Below, piece by piece: positions 1 through 12,767 of a stretch of DNA of 64,000 nt. Made by a program: the position numbers and the translations under genes. Location: contig JAGGNK010008670.1 of assembly GCA_017590115.1 (NCBI GenBank), positions 8,378,541 to 8,442,540 on the forward strand, given 5' to 3'. The notes under the pieces are model-generated. The model searched no databases. It saw only the letters and a program-made list of their open reading frames with translations, and had not been told where the DNA came from. Numbering within the stretch: the stretch's first letter is position 1; each line of letters opens with the position of its first letter. Source of the stretch: Montifringilla adamsi (Eukaryota > Chordata > Aves > Passeriformes > Passeridae).

Positions 1-3000
1 GCGGCCGTGTCCGCGCGCGCGAGTTCATGTGAGTTCACGTGTGTGCGTTTCTGGGGGTGCACACGCACAGGGATCACCCGTGTGTGTGCATGGGTGTGGA
101 TGTAGAGCGCGTGAGTGTGGATTTGGGGGTGCGCATGAGGGCCCTTGTGTGCACACCCACACGTTTGCAGGTGTGCACAGCTGGCTGTGGTGGTGTGTGT
201 GTGTCGATGCACATGTGCTGCTGTGTGCAAACATGGAGGTCTGTGCACACCTGTGAGCCTGTCTGTGCACGTCTGAGTGCCTGGGGGAGGAGGAGGTGCC
301 TGTGTCTGTCCATGCTGGGACATCAGTGCCGCGTGTAGTCCTGTGTGTGTGTGTGCAAAGGTGTGCCGTGGCTGCACATGTGGGTGTGAGAACACCTCTG
401 TGCCCCCACCCAGCCAGTTCTGCCATCTGGGGTGGCTGCAGTGGCTCCTGGCTCCGCTCCCTACCCCAGCCGTGCTGGACCTCCCAGGGAGACTCCCCAG
501 GTGACCCTGTGGGGTCAGCAGGGACAGGACCCTCGGGGCTTCAGGTGCAGGAGGACCCTGCAGGTCACAGCAGCTCCTCTCCCTGGGACAGCGATGCTCC
601 CAGTGCTGCAAGGGGCACAGCCTGGGACCCCCAGCACTGCTGGACTGCCAGACCCATCTGCTGTGTCCCCTAGGGCCAGGGCCAGCTGGGTTGTTCCTGC
701 TGGGGTACAAGGTGCTGCTGCTGGGCAACCCCCACAGCACATCCCTCCCCACCAGCCGGACGCTGGGCAGTGCCGGGAGGAAATCCAGGTCTTATCAGGC
801 AGCCGGCTGCAGCCCTTGCCGTGGCCTCTGGCCCAAAATTTCCTGGCATGGCCATCACAACAGCATTTATCCCGGGCTGTGCCTTCCTCACCAAGGTGGG
901 GTCCAGCCAAGCTTCCCCTCGACACCTCAGGGGTGAGGGGATGTGGTGGATCAGATCCCTGTCAAACCAGTGGAGAGGAGGAAACATGAAATTTTGATGG
1001 GAAGGAGCCAGTCCTAAGCCCTGCCTTGGTGCTCCTCTGTGCCCCCCATTCACACAGGGCACACAGACTGGGAGAGAGTCGGCCTTGGGGAATAAGCCCC
1101 CTGAAAGGCATCCTGGCCCCCAGCAGCCCCCCTACAAGCCCCTCTTATCTTCATGGCAGCCGGATGGGGTCTCACCAGAGAGAGGCTGAAATTTCCAGGA
1201 AAAATGTAAATAAAGGTCCCTGTCCCGCCTGTCCCCCTTATCTCAGGAATCCGGAGAGCGCCGGGCCCTTCTCCCAGCCATATTTCATCCCAGCCATCCC
1301 TGCTGGCTTCGAACCACAGCAACAATGATGGGTATGTGAAAGAGGCTTAAAGATCACAATTGCCTTAAACATTGTCATGGCCACAGAATGGAGGGAGGCT
1401 GTGTCTCGGGGCCTGCCAGGATCCCAGGACCATGGAAGCCACAATTTCCCACCCCACATGGCTGGGGGTTCATAGGACGGTCTGAGAGGTTTGGTACTTC
1501 AGACATCAACACATACTGCCCAGCCATGGGGGTTCCAGGGTGGGAAAGCTTTTGGGTTCCCATTGCCTACCTGTAGCCCCCAAGCAGCAGGGTCGGGGCT
1601 CAGCCACTTCCCCTCCCTGCTCCCAGATCAGCTGCTAATGATGTCTCCTGACCCTGCTCGAAAAGAACGTAAATTATTCAGCTTCTCATCAAGGCAATTA
1701 AATTAGCTCGTCATTGCAGGCCATGAATATTTCAGGGGGGCAGGGTCTGGGGAGCTGGGGGGGCCAGGGGTGACAGGGCTGGGGCTGAGCCCCATTCCTT
1801 GGCCAGGAGGTGCAGTGAGTGTGTCCATTCTCAGACCACAGGGAACAGAGAGGGTGGGGAGTAGGGGTCGGGAGTCTCTGGGCAGAGGGCTGGAAGTCTG
1901 GTGCCCAGATGTTGGGGTCCCATGTGGGCAGTCTGTCCTACTGCCCTGTCTGTCTGGGTTACCTTCCCTGCTGCTGACAAAGGCCAGGTGCCAGCAGCCA
2001 CCCCCTGCCCCACTCCCAGAGCACCTCCTGCACCCCACACTGCCCCCCTTTTTCGGGAGGACACCTGGGCCTTGGTGGCACTGCAAGGGGCTGCCTCCAC
2101 CCTGGAGATCCCAAATCCCCCCTGCCTTCCCCTTGCCCCAGGCTGTGCCAACTCCTGCCCGCTACCCTCCCCAGAGCCTGCGGGTTCTCCGTCAGGATTT
2201 CTCTTTCCTTTCTTCCTCGCTCTGAACAATTAATAATTTATCCCATAATAAAAGAGGAAACAGTTAATGAGATGAAAACAAGCCAGAAACATCTGCTGGG
2301 GCTGCTTTCATCGCCTCCCCGGGCCGCCTGCGCAGGAAGCGGGGGCGGGAGGGGGACGGGGCCGCCGGGGGGGCCACGGCAGCAGGAGGCTGTGCCCGCA
2401 TCCAGCCTTCCTTGCCACGGCCCCCTCCTCCTCGGGGACCCCCGGGCCAGGCACTCTCTCCCCAATGAGCCATCAAAACCTGGCTGAGAGCTGCTAGGCT
2501 CAGGTGACGAATAGCACTGGGGGTCCTGCCATGGGGGTGTCACCCTAAAAAGGGCAGTGAAGCCTGTTTGATGCTGCCCAGTGTCCCCAGAGATGTGCCT
2601 GGCTGCTGAAGGGGGGACAGGGTTGTCCCCTCCATTCCCATTCCCAGCCCCCATGCCCAGCTGTTGTTCATTACTGTGATCTGATCTCCAGTGAGTGGGG
2701 CTGCCCCCAGGACCTGATACTATCGGGGCAGCAACACAACCCCAAACCCTCCTGGGGTGCCAGGGGGGACACGTGGGGATGGGGCAGGGCACCCTGCCAG
2801 CAAAGGGGACTGCAGGACTGACCCCATGACTCAGTGCTTTGCTGAGATTTATGGAGTCCAAGGAGGAAGCTTATTTTGGGATCGCTTATTTCGGAACTGT
2901 GGCTTCATGGCATGTGAGGAGAGGTGTGAGGGGACATGGCTGGGATGCAGTGGGGATGCAGGGTGCTGGAGAAAGGGAGGGCAGGGAGAGGGGGCACTGA

Positions 3001-6000
3001 GAGCAGGAAGGGGACTGGCAGGGAAAGGGAAGGGGAAGGCAGCAGTGCTCAGAGGCTGCTGACGTGTGGCCAAAACCCAGACTGAAAGAAAGAGCCAGCC
3101 CTGACCAGCCCCACCATCAGCTTGGTCATGGGAGAGGACTGTGAGGACCCCATAGAGGCACCCTGGGCTGGGCTGGGGGCTTGGGCAGGGGCAGTGGAGC
3201 TTGTGCAGGGTGCTGCTGCCTGCCTCTCTTTCCAATTTAGCTGATCCTCGCCCCAATCCCTGCAGATCCCTAATCTGTTTGTCCTCCAAAGCTGTTAAAT
3301 TAATTCCGAACCCAGTAAAATCCCACAGCCTTCATCCCAGCTCACCCTCCAGCTCGATGGGTCTGGCAGGGGCATGGCAGGCAGCTGCCAGACTCTGCCC
3401 GTGTCCGGCACGGAGCCCCTTCCATCATGAAGGAGCAGGAACTCGCTCCTGCAGGCTCCCAGACCAGTCTCCAGCAGCCCCATGGTCCCTCCTGGGGCCA
3501 GGTCCCGCTAAGGGCCATCACGGGGACAGGCGGCTGTGATGACAGCTGGGGAGATGGCCTGTCCTTCTGCCAACCCGGACAGGCACCCGGCCCCGCTCTC
3601 AGAGGTGCCGCGGAAAAACTGACATCAGCATCAGCCCAGAGGAATTCGGCCTCCCTGGCTCATCCCAGCTGGGGACAGGGACGGAGACAGGGGCCTCTGC
3701 CACGCACCACCGCAGACGTGAGCAAGGTGAAGTAGGAGGGGGTGGTATAAACCCCCTTCTTTGCTGTACCCCTTCCCTGGGCCAGGAGCAGCCCAGAGGG
3801 CTCTCTTCCTCTGCTTCCTCTGCTTCCTGTAAGCACAGCCCCCTTCAAGCTCTGACTGCAGAGATCAGCCAGCTCACGACACTGGTGACACCCACTGTGC
3901 TGGTGAGGGACAGTGGCTGGGGTTGAATTCCTCAGGATCTCAGTGAGGAGAAAGAAAGTTCTAATCCCCTCCCAAATGTCTTGGGGCTTCTGGTATAGTT
4001 ATGGCCTGGTCACCCTTTGGTGCCTCCTATCCCTCACCCCACAGGATGTCCCTGGTGGCAATGAAGAAGTTGCAGAGAGATGGTGACACCCCGCAGTTGC
4101 CTCCATGCTGGAGACCCCAACATCCTGCTCCCCTCCCCCAGTCATGCTCCATCATCTCCTCATTCTCAGCCCGGGTAATTGGTGGCCTGGTGACAGACAG
4201 GCTCATTAACAGCTTAATTTCGGCTTCATCTCTTCCTGCCCGACCCCCAGCCCAGGTGGGGACTGGCCCAGCAGGGTGCAGGGATGGGCACCCGGGGGCC
4301 ACATTGCTGCACCCCATGGGGGCACCCGCAGAGCCCCTGGGAGGGCAGAGGGGCACACAACAGGGCTGGCAGCACTGCCCGGGGCAGCCCACGTGCCCTT
4401 GGCTCCCCGACATCGGGGTGCAGGGGGGACCCCCATTCCTTGGCATGGGGCAGTGCCTCCCTGCTCCTTTTCCCACTGGGATGGGCAGGGATACCAGCAT
4501 GGCAGGTGCTGGCCGTTGCCCACCTTCCTGGCCTCACCCTGCCCTTGTTTGCTTCCCTAACGGTGGCGGCCTTTCGGCTCCTTTGTGCCGGCGGATAACA
4601 GGAATCGCCGCTGCCTCTGAAGTGCCGGCCCCCAGCCCCGCACCCGAACACCCAGACTGGGCAGCAGGATGTGGGCACACCAGCGAGGAGTCCGGGCCAG
4701 GGCACGGCCAGGAGTGCAGGCAGGCTTGCCAGCAGCAGGTGTGGCCATGGGGCAGCTTTCTCACCCCCACTGCTCTTCTGCTTCGCCTTTGGGTCCCTAT
4801 TGCAGCCCGTGATCCCACCCCCAGCACCAGGGCAGTGCCCCAAACCCTGTCCCCGTCCCCCTCCCCGGGAAAGCAGCTGGCGGCAGCCCACGATGGCTGA
4901 TGTGGGGCCCCCAAAGGCCGCCCCACCGGATGGAGGCCTGGCTGCCTTTCAAAGGCGTTTGTGTTGTATAATTTATCGGCAGGAGATAACAGACAAGCGG
5001 CTAACGGAGGAGGGGGCTGTACCCCTGCTCTGGGGAGTCTGGCACCACAGCACTGCTGTTGCCAGGATTCATCACACTGGGGCACACGCACCTCCCTGGC
5101 CAAGGTGTAGGTTCCATTTTGGTTTGGGGAAGCCCCAAGGCAGAGGCAGAGATGGTCCCGCTCTGTGCCCTCTTTGGAGCTGCTGCCTGCCTTGCACAGA
5201 GACCCCAGGGCTACTGCACAACCAGAGCAAGGCGAGTCCGGGCCCGGCATTTGCGGGTTCTTCACCCCAGGGACTTCCCAGCATGGGGGAAGGGCAGCAG
5301 GCATGGAGGGGCACAGGGTAGGGAAGGACTGGTCCCACGGGCACGGGGGCAGCACCTGGCGCCAGATCTGAGGAGAGTTTGTTTAATCCCAGATAAGGAG
5401 GCGACGCCAGGCACCTGGCTGGCAAACGGGCACTCCCTGGGCAACAGCAGCGAAGGCAGTGCTGGCCCCCAGCCCCACCAGCGCCTGTGCCAGGACCGTC
5501 TGTTCAGCCCCGGCTGCACAGGGCTGGTGTCAGCTGGGTACACGAGTCCCTCTGGCCACCCACACTCCTGTGGCACAGCATGGCATGGCATGGCGTGGCA
5601 TGGCACGGGGTCAGCGAAGCAGCTGGCACACGGCACAGCCAGGGCAGATGGGCACGGAGTGCAGGGAAAAGCAGGGTACCCCATCCTCTGCCAACCCGGG
5701 CCAGATTTACACCAGGGCCAGCAACCCCCCGGCCAATCCTGCCCCAAGGGTTGCGTGGGCATGGGGCCAAGGAGGAGGCTTAGGGACAAGGACAGCTCTT
5801 GGCATCGTGGTCCTGCTGCACAGCCAGTGCTCGGGAGGTTCAGGGCTGGGCCGGTCTCCTGCTGCCCCCCTGATCCTGTGGCATCTGTGGGGCATCTGCA
5901 AATCCATTCCCCCTTCCCCATCTGGCCGTGGAGGTGGCTGCATGCCCATGACCCTGCCCAGGGCGGGGGCTCAGGAGTGCCCTGCCTGCAGTGCTGGCTG

Positions 6001-7770
6001 GCAGGGTCGCTGGGCAGCAGCACCCCTGGGGGCTGCCTCTCCGGTGGTGAGCACAGCCCCAGCTGCCTGCTGGCCTGTACCGACCATGCCAGGTCTCAGC
6101 AGGGGCAGACAGGCACAGCCAGGTGGGATTAGCCCTTTGTGTCACCCCGCAGTGGCCCTGAGAGCATCCAAGCAGGGGGCACAGCTTTGCCATGGCCCTC
6201 CAGCCTGAATCACATCAGGATCCCAAAGGGTACCCCTGAGTACAGCGGGGGCTGGCACATGGACCCCTCCCCGATAAACAGCCCTAGCCCCCACGCCATC
6301 CTGCCCCGGCCGGCTGGTGTCCGCCAAGCAGGTCACATCCGTCCGGGACAGCACCCTGAGGATTCTGGAAAGGGCAACTGGTTGTACTGGTGTGCCTGGC
6401 TGTGGTAGGACTCCCTCCGTTCCGGCACACCCTGGGGCTGTCCTGCCATGTTCGGTGTGCTGCTGCCACCCCCTGGCAAGCTGCACAGCCCCGGGTGTCC
6501 CTCACAGCCCCTCGCGCAGGGGTGTCCAGGTCCAGCCCAGTCCTGCACCCCAAACAAGCGGGCACACGGGATGCGGGATGCCAGGAGGGCACAGGAGCTC
6601 TGGGGAAGGGTCCACACCTCTCACCTTGCGCCAGAGGGGAGCCTGTCTACGGCCACCACATTCTGGCAGGGAGGAGGTTTCTGCCCGTCCCCGAGCCAGG
6701 GTGGACAGAGTGCGGAGGGGGCTGCGGGGCCTGGGGGAGTTACCCAGCCAGGCGATGATTAGAAGGAGCCGAGGTTCCGTCCCAGCGCATTAAGACTGTC
6801 CCCGCTGAGTGCCACCGCCGCGGGGTGACCCCGCCATGAACCGCCCACGCTCCCCCGACGAGCCACCAGACCCCTGGCACCAGCACCCCCCTTCACGCCA
6901 GTGTCCCCGCTGCGTGTCACCCCCTGCCCCGTTCCGCTGCCTGCGCCTCAGGCATGCGTGAGGATGCGCTGGCACCGTGTCAGGGAGGGGACATGCCATG
7001 CAGAGGTCACACCTGTGTGTCTGGGGACCACAGGCATCCTGTGACAGGCCTCCCGGTGTGGATGCTGGAGCACCTTGGCTCTGGGTGCCATCCCGAACCA
7101 CGACCTGGGGGACAGCAGGGACTATGTCCCCACGAAGCCACCTCGCTGCAGGCATGGTGGCCACGCACGGGGAGCCATATCCCATAGATATCCCCGCTCA
7201 CGACCCCATGGTCCCTGGGGAGATGGTGGCATGTGACTCACACACAGCGCCGCGTCACCCGCCCTCCGCAGTCCCCACCACACGGGGACACCTGCCGGCT
7301 CCAGCAGCCTTCTTTGTGCCCATCCGGGCGGGCACACGCGGCCCAAACGAGGGGCAGGGTCCCCGCTGCCCAGCCTCTCCTGAGACACGGAAGAATTTGT
7401 TCGGGCAGGCTGGCGGTGGCGTTCGGGGAACGCGGAGGACAGGGCTGAACTCTTGAACCCGCACCAGCAGCTCCCGACCAGATGCCAAGCGCGGAGCACC
7501 CCGTGGCGCGGAACGTGTGAGCGTCCCCCGGCCGTGCCAGACCCGCTGCTCCCCTCACGGTTCATCGGCAGGACACGGGGGACGGTGTCACACGTCCCTT
7601 CCCGCCGTGGCTGGCGGGCGAGAAGGAAGAAGCCGGTGGGGGCGGCAGCCCCGAGACCCATTGCTGGCTGAGTCCGCGCAGCTCATCGCACCGGTGTCCA
7701 GCTGCGGTCGGGAGCGCGGGTGAAGCCCCTCTGTCCCATGCGGCGAGGGTGGGCGCGGGGGCAAGGGCAC
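1..7770. other. Intergenic flank left of POLR2H, no gene recognised
   Basis: No open frame here resembles a known protein; the many frames of 60-360 codons are products of the high GC content. Bases 1-400 are a GT/CA-rich low-complexity tract. Bases 5577-5607 hold a short GGCAT repeat. Several 70-250 bp islands stand out as AT-richer than their surroundings and carry GATA-, homeodomain- and TCF-like words (about 1130-1380, 1620-1735, 2205-2290, 3225-3325, 4140-4230, 4940-5020). They look like candidate conserved non-coding elements, but conservation cannot be tested from one sequence. Confidence 0.6.
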
Positions 7771-7773
7771 CGA

Positions 7774-7962
7774 GGGACACCCCGGACCCCTCCCGGGACA
7801 TCCCTGACCCATCCCAGGACACTCCGGATCTCTCCTGCGAGATCCCTGACCCCACCCGGGACACCCCGAATCTCTCCCGGGACACCTCGGACCCGCTCGG
7901 GGCACCCCGGACCTCTCCCGGGACATCCCGGACCCCTCCCGGGACGTCCCTGACCCCTCCCG
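7774..7962. repeat. 21-bp minisatellite, about 9 units
   Basis: Tandem units begin GGGACA(C/T)CCC and end near CTCCC. Eight are 21 bp and one is 20 bp, with about 70-90 percent identity by eye. Because 21 is a multiple of three, the repeat makes long open frames on both strands with 7-residue periodic products. I regard those as artefacts. The array lies about 250 bp upstream of the POLR2H start codon, at the edge of its CpG-rich promoter. Confidence 0.85.
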
Positions 7963-8089
7963 GGATCCCTGTGCCCGCCGCGGGGGGGCGCTGCCGTGCC
8001 CGCTCCGTGCCGGGGGCGGGGCCGCGGCGCGCGGGTCCATCCGCGGCCTCGCAGCGCCTCCTGCCGGACGGCGCGCGCTCCCGCCGGTC

Positions 8090-10137
<2,048 letters not shown>

Positions 10138-10476
10138 CACACCTCCACAGGGTGCCGCACACACATCCAGCTGGAGCCCTGAGAGCTCACACTCTGCTCC
10201 AGCATCCATGCTGCCCAGCCAGTGCTGAGGAGGCAGGAGCAGTCCCCTTCCTCATCTCAGTGTCTTCTGATTCCTGCTGGATCCACATCTCTGTTTGTGA
10301 GGAGGGAGGTGCCTGACATCTGAGTGGACACCATGCTGGGTGCTCCGGGCTTGACTGATGGCATCTCCTCACCTTCGCCTGTGCTCAACAGCCCTGGCCC
10401 TGGCCAGGAGCAACTGGATGGGACTCTGGGGACCATTTCCTCAGGAGCCATCCTGAGGCAGGCTGCCTTGGTTTTG

Positions 10477-10482
10477 ATTAAA
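10477..10482 (+). terminator. POLR2H: POLR2H poly(A) signal ATTAAA
   Basis: ATTAAA lies 340 bp after the stop codon and is followed by a GT-containing stretch. It is the only good hexamer between the stop and the convergent THPO gene. Confidence 0.65.
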
Positions 10483-10785
10483 CTGGGATGTTTTGTACAC
10501 CTGGCTCTGCTTGCTGAGAGATGAGGCTGGCAGGGAGTGGATACACCTGTGCAGGGGCAAAGGGGGACCCTGCCACTTCCCAAAGGATGGGAAGTCCAAA
10601 CCTGTGACAGGTGGGTACAGGGAGGAGGAGTGGCAGCTCAGGCCGTGCCAGGGGTCCCTGAAGCACTGGCAGCTGCCGTGGGTGGGAGCGGGCACTGGGC
10701 AGAACTGGGAGCTTGTCCCAGAGGAGCTGGCTTCTGCCCCAGGCCCAGGCACAAGGACACACACAACTCTTTAGAAAAATAGCTC

Positions 10786-10791
10786 TTTAAT
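10786..10791 (-). terminator. THPO: THPO poly(A) signal ATTAAA
   Basis: TTTAAT on the plus strand reads ATTAAA on the minus strand, 225 bp downstream of the THPO stop codon. It lies in an AT-rich patch. Confidence 0.6.
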
Positions 10792-11015
10792 CAAAAAGCA
10801 TTCACAGTAGAGGTGCCTGCCCGGATGGGAGCAGGGCCTGTGCCTGCTGGCACGTGAGTGTCACTGTTTGCCTTCATGTGCCACGCAGTTCTGAAGACTT
10901 GAGAAACAGGTGCCAACCCTTTCCCTGTGGGCATCTTCCTGGGCACCCAGAGCACAGCTTAGTGTCCTGCAGGATTGCTCCATCATTGCTTTGTGGTTGA
11001 ACCCTGTGTGCAGCC

Positions 11016-12767
11016 TCACTGGGCCCCACATGGAGGGTCTCTGCTGCCCTCCTGTCCTTGCTTGCACAAAACCTTGGCCAGGTCGTAGAAGAAGAAGCGC
11101 AGCTTGCCCTGTACCAGCTGCCGGTAGGTGAGGAAAATGCTGGAGATGTGGGTCTGCTCCGTGGAGTGTGGGGAGCAGCTTGGCTCCCAGTGTCCTGCCT
11201 GAGAGTGGGACAGAGGGGTGACAAACACCGTTTCACCCAACCCAGCCCAGCTGGCACCTGTGCCGGGGTGGTCTGGCTCATGTGGGGAGGTCTCACCTCC
11301 CAGCTGAAGGTCTGCAGGAGCAGGAAGAAGGAGTTGGCGTGTCGGTAAAGCTGGCTCAGCTGCCTGGCCCCACACTCATCGCTCACCTGGCCCTGGGCCC
11401 CTGCTGCAGCACCCACCAGCAGGGCCAGGTCACACAGGATCTCCCGCCGCTTGGTCTCGTTCTGGGGGAGCAGACAGTGACCCCCCAGGGCCTCGTTGCT
11501 TTCTGTGCTCACCTTAGGTCTGGATGGGGTCCTCTACCCTCCCTGTGCCACCAGATATGCCTACAAGCATCTTGTTCAGCATTTCTGGTTCTTGTGCCAA
11601 CCCGAGGTTCCTTCTCCAGTCCTGTTAGCACACCAGTGCCAGCACCCTCCTCCCAGCCCCTCTCACCGATTTGGATTTCCACTGCTGGAAAGTGAAGTCC
11701 ACCAAGGGCAGCACTGCAGGGCACCTGAGTGCAGGCAGGGCCAGGCACTGGCCCTAGTGAGGAGAGATGTCAAGGTGAGATGCCAGGAACTGTGCATGTC
11801 CCTGGTCTTGGGTTTTGTGGGGATTGTATCCTCACCACTCTCTTTTCCATGTCCTTGGCCTCCACGATGTACTTCTGGATAAGCCTGTTGTCACAGACCA
11901 GCCGTGTTGGGCTGGCACGGTCCTCTTTCACATGCAGGAGGAAGGATGTGAGGAGGAGCAGTCCTGGAGGAGATGGGGTTGCCTTGTGCACTGTGCCAGC
12001 CTCCCTGGGCAGTACCAGCCCAGAGCCACCTGCAGCGGCAAGTCCTCTGCCCAGCCCTTTGGTGGTCTTGATGGCCCCGCGGAGGGGGTGCAGGGGTCGG
12101 TGCGAGTGGCTGAGGAGGGCCCGGTGCTGCTCTCCAGTCAGCCAGCGAGGGGTGCCGGTGCTCACGGGGCAGAGCCGAGGTTTCCGTGACAGTGGTGTGT
12201 GCCAAAGGGCCACACAGCCATGTCTGCCAGGTTTTTTGGCCGTGCTCCAGGCAAGGAAGCAGGGCTGTACTCCCTGTGCAGACCAGGGCCAGCCCTCCGG
12301 ATCCCTGCCAAGAGCAGTTCCAGGCGTCATGTGCACTTCGGGGAATCCCAGCCTGCAGTGTCCCACAGGGAACATCTGCTCCTGGCCACTGCCCTGGCTG
12401 AGCGCTCCCCTGCCGGCACTGCCTTCCCCAGTGCCGCTGCACACCGCTGTGCCCAGCAGCTGCCCACCCTGCCAGCTGCTCCATACCCTCTTTGCAGCCT
12501 CCTGCCTGCCTCGCTGCCTGCCCTGGCACTACACAAAAATCCTCAGTGCAGCCTGTTTACCTGCAGTGGGCATGGAGAGATGCTTGGTTGCCCTCACATG
12601 CTGACACTGGCCAGGTCCAACTAGCCCAGAGCCACCCCTGGGGTTTGGTGCCCAGCTGTGGGATTCATCGTGCAGGGGACGCTCTGGCTGTGGGGCCACA
12701 GTACCCACAGTCCCCTCCTGCGCACCCAGTCCCCCCTTTTAGCCACACACTCACTGTTCAGCTCCAT
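11016..12767 (-). CDS. THPO: Thrombopoietin, short form without C-terminal domain
   Basis: This is a secreted four-helix cytokine that acts through the MPL receptor to drive thrombocyte or platelet lineages. Exons in transcription order are 12767-12755, 11963-11836, 11753-11667, 11461-11297 and 11153-11016. They give 531 nt, or 176 residues. Met-Glu-Leu-Asn followed by a leucine-rich signal peptide matches the MELT start of human THPO. The mature part begins near SPTRLVCDNRL. Helix-pair landmarks are GQCLALPALRC..LPLVDF..QQWK and YRQLVQGKLRFFF. Cysteines equivalent to human Cys7, 29, 85 and 151 are visible (LVC, GQC, SDEC, VLC), plus extra cysteines in exons 3, 4 and 5. The frame stops 15 codons after the fourth conserved cysteine, so the long glycosylated mammalian C-terminal domain is absent. 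The neighbours POLR2H and CHRD match the human locus. EPO is the other candidate because of similar first-helix spacing, but the synteny and the LVDF/QQWK motif favour THPO. Confidence 0.92.
11964..12754 (-). other. THPO: THPO intron 1
   Basis: This 791-bp intron follows a 13-nt coding exon. It is GC-rich and I see no RNA gene or repeat in it. Confidence 0.6.

Noticed and set aside
1..400. Cys/His-rich small proteins from the GT/CA-rich tract
   Set aside because: Low-complexity GTGTGC repeats give Cys-Val-His-rich frames on both strands; no start context or homology supports them.
4001..6208. Long plus-strand frames of 299, 357 and 249 codons left of POLR2H
   Set aside because: They have no recognisable motifs, are overlapped by equally long frames in other phases, and have Pro/Gly/Ala/Cys composition of GC-rich intergenic DNA.
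11836..11963. Erythropoietin instead of thrombopoietin, because the first helix resembles EPO
   Set aside because: Exon 3 has the THPO-type LPLVDF..QQWK pattern, the start matches MELT, and the gene lies between POLR2H and CHRD as in the human THPO locus.
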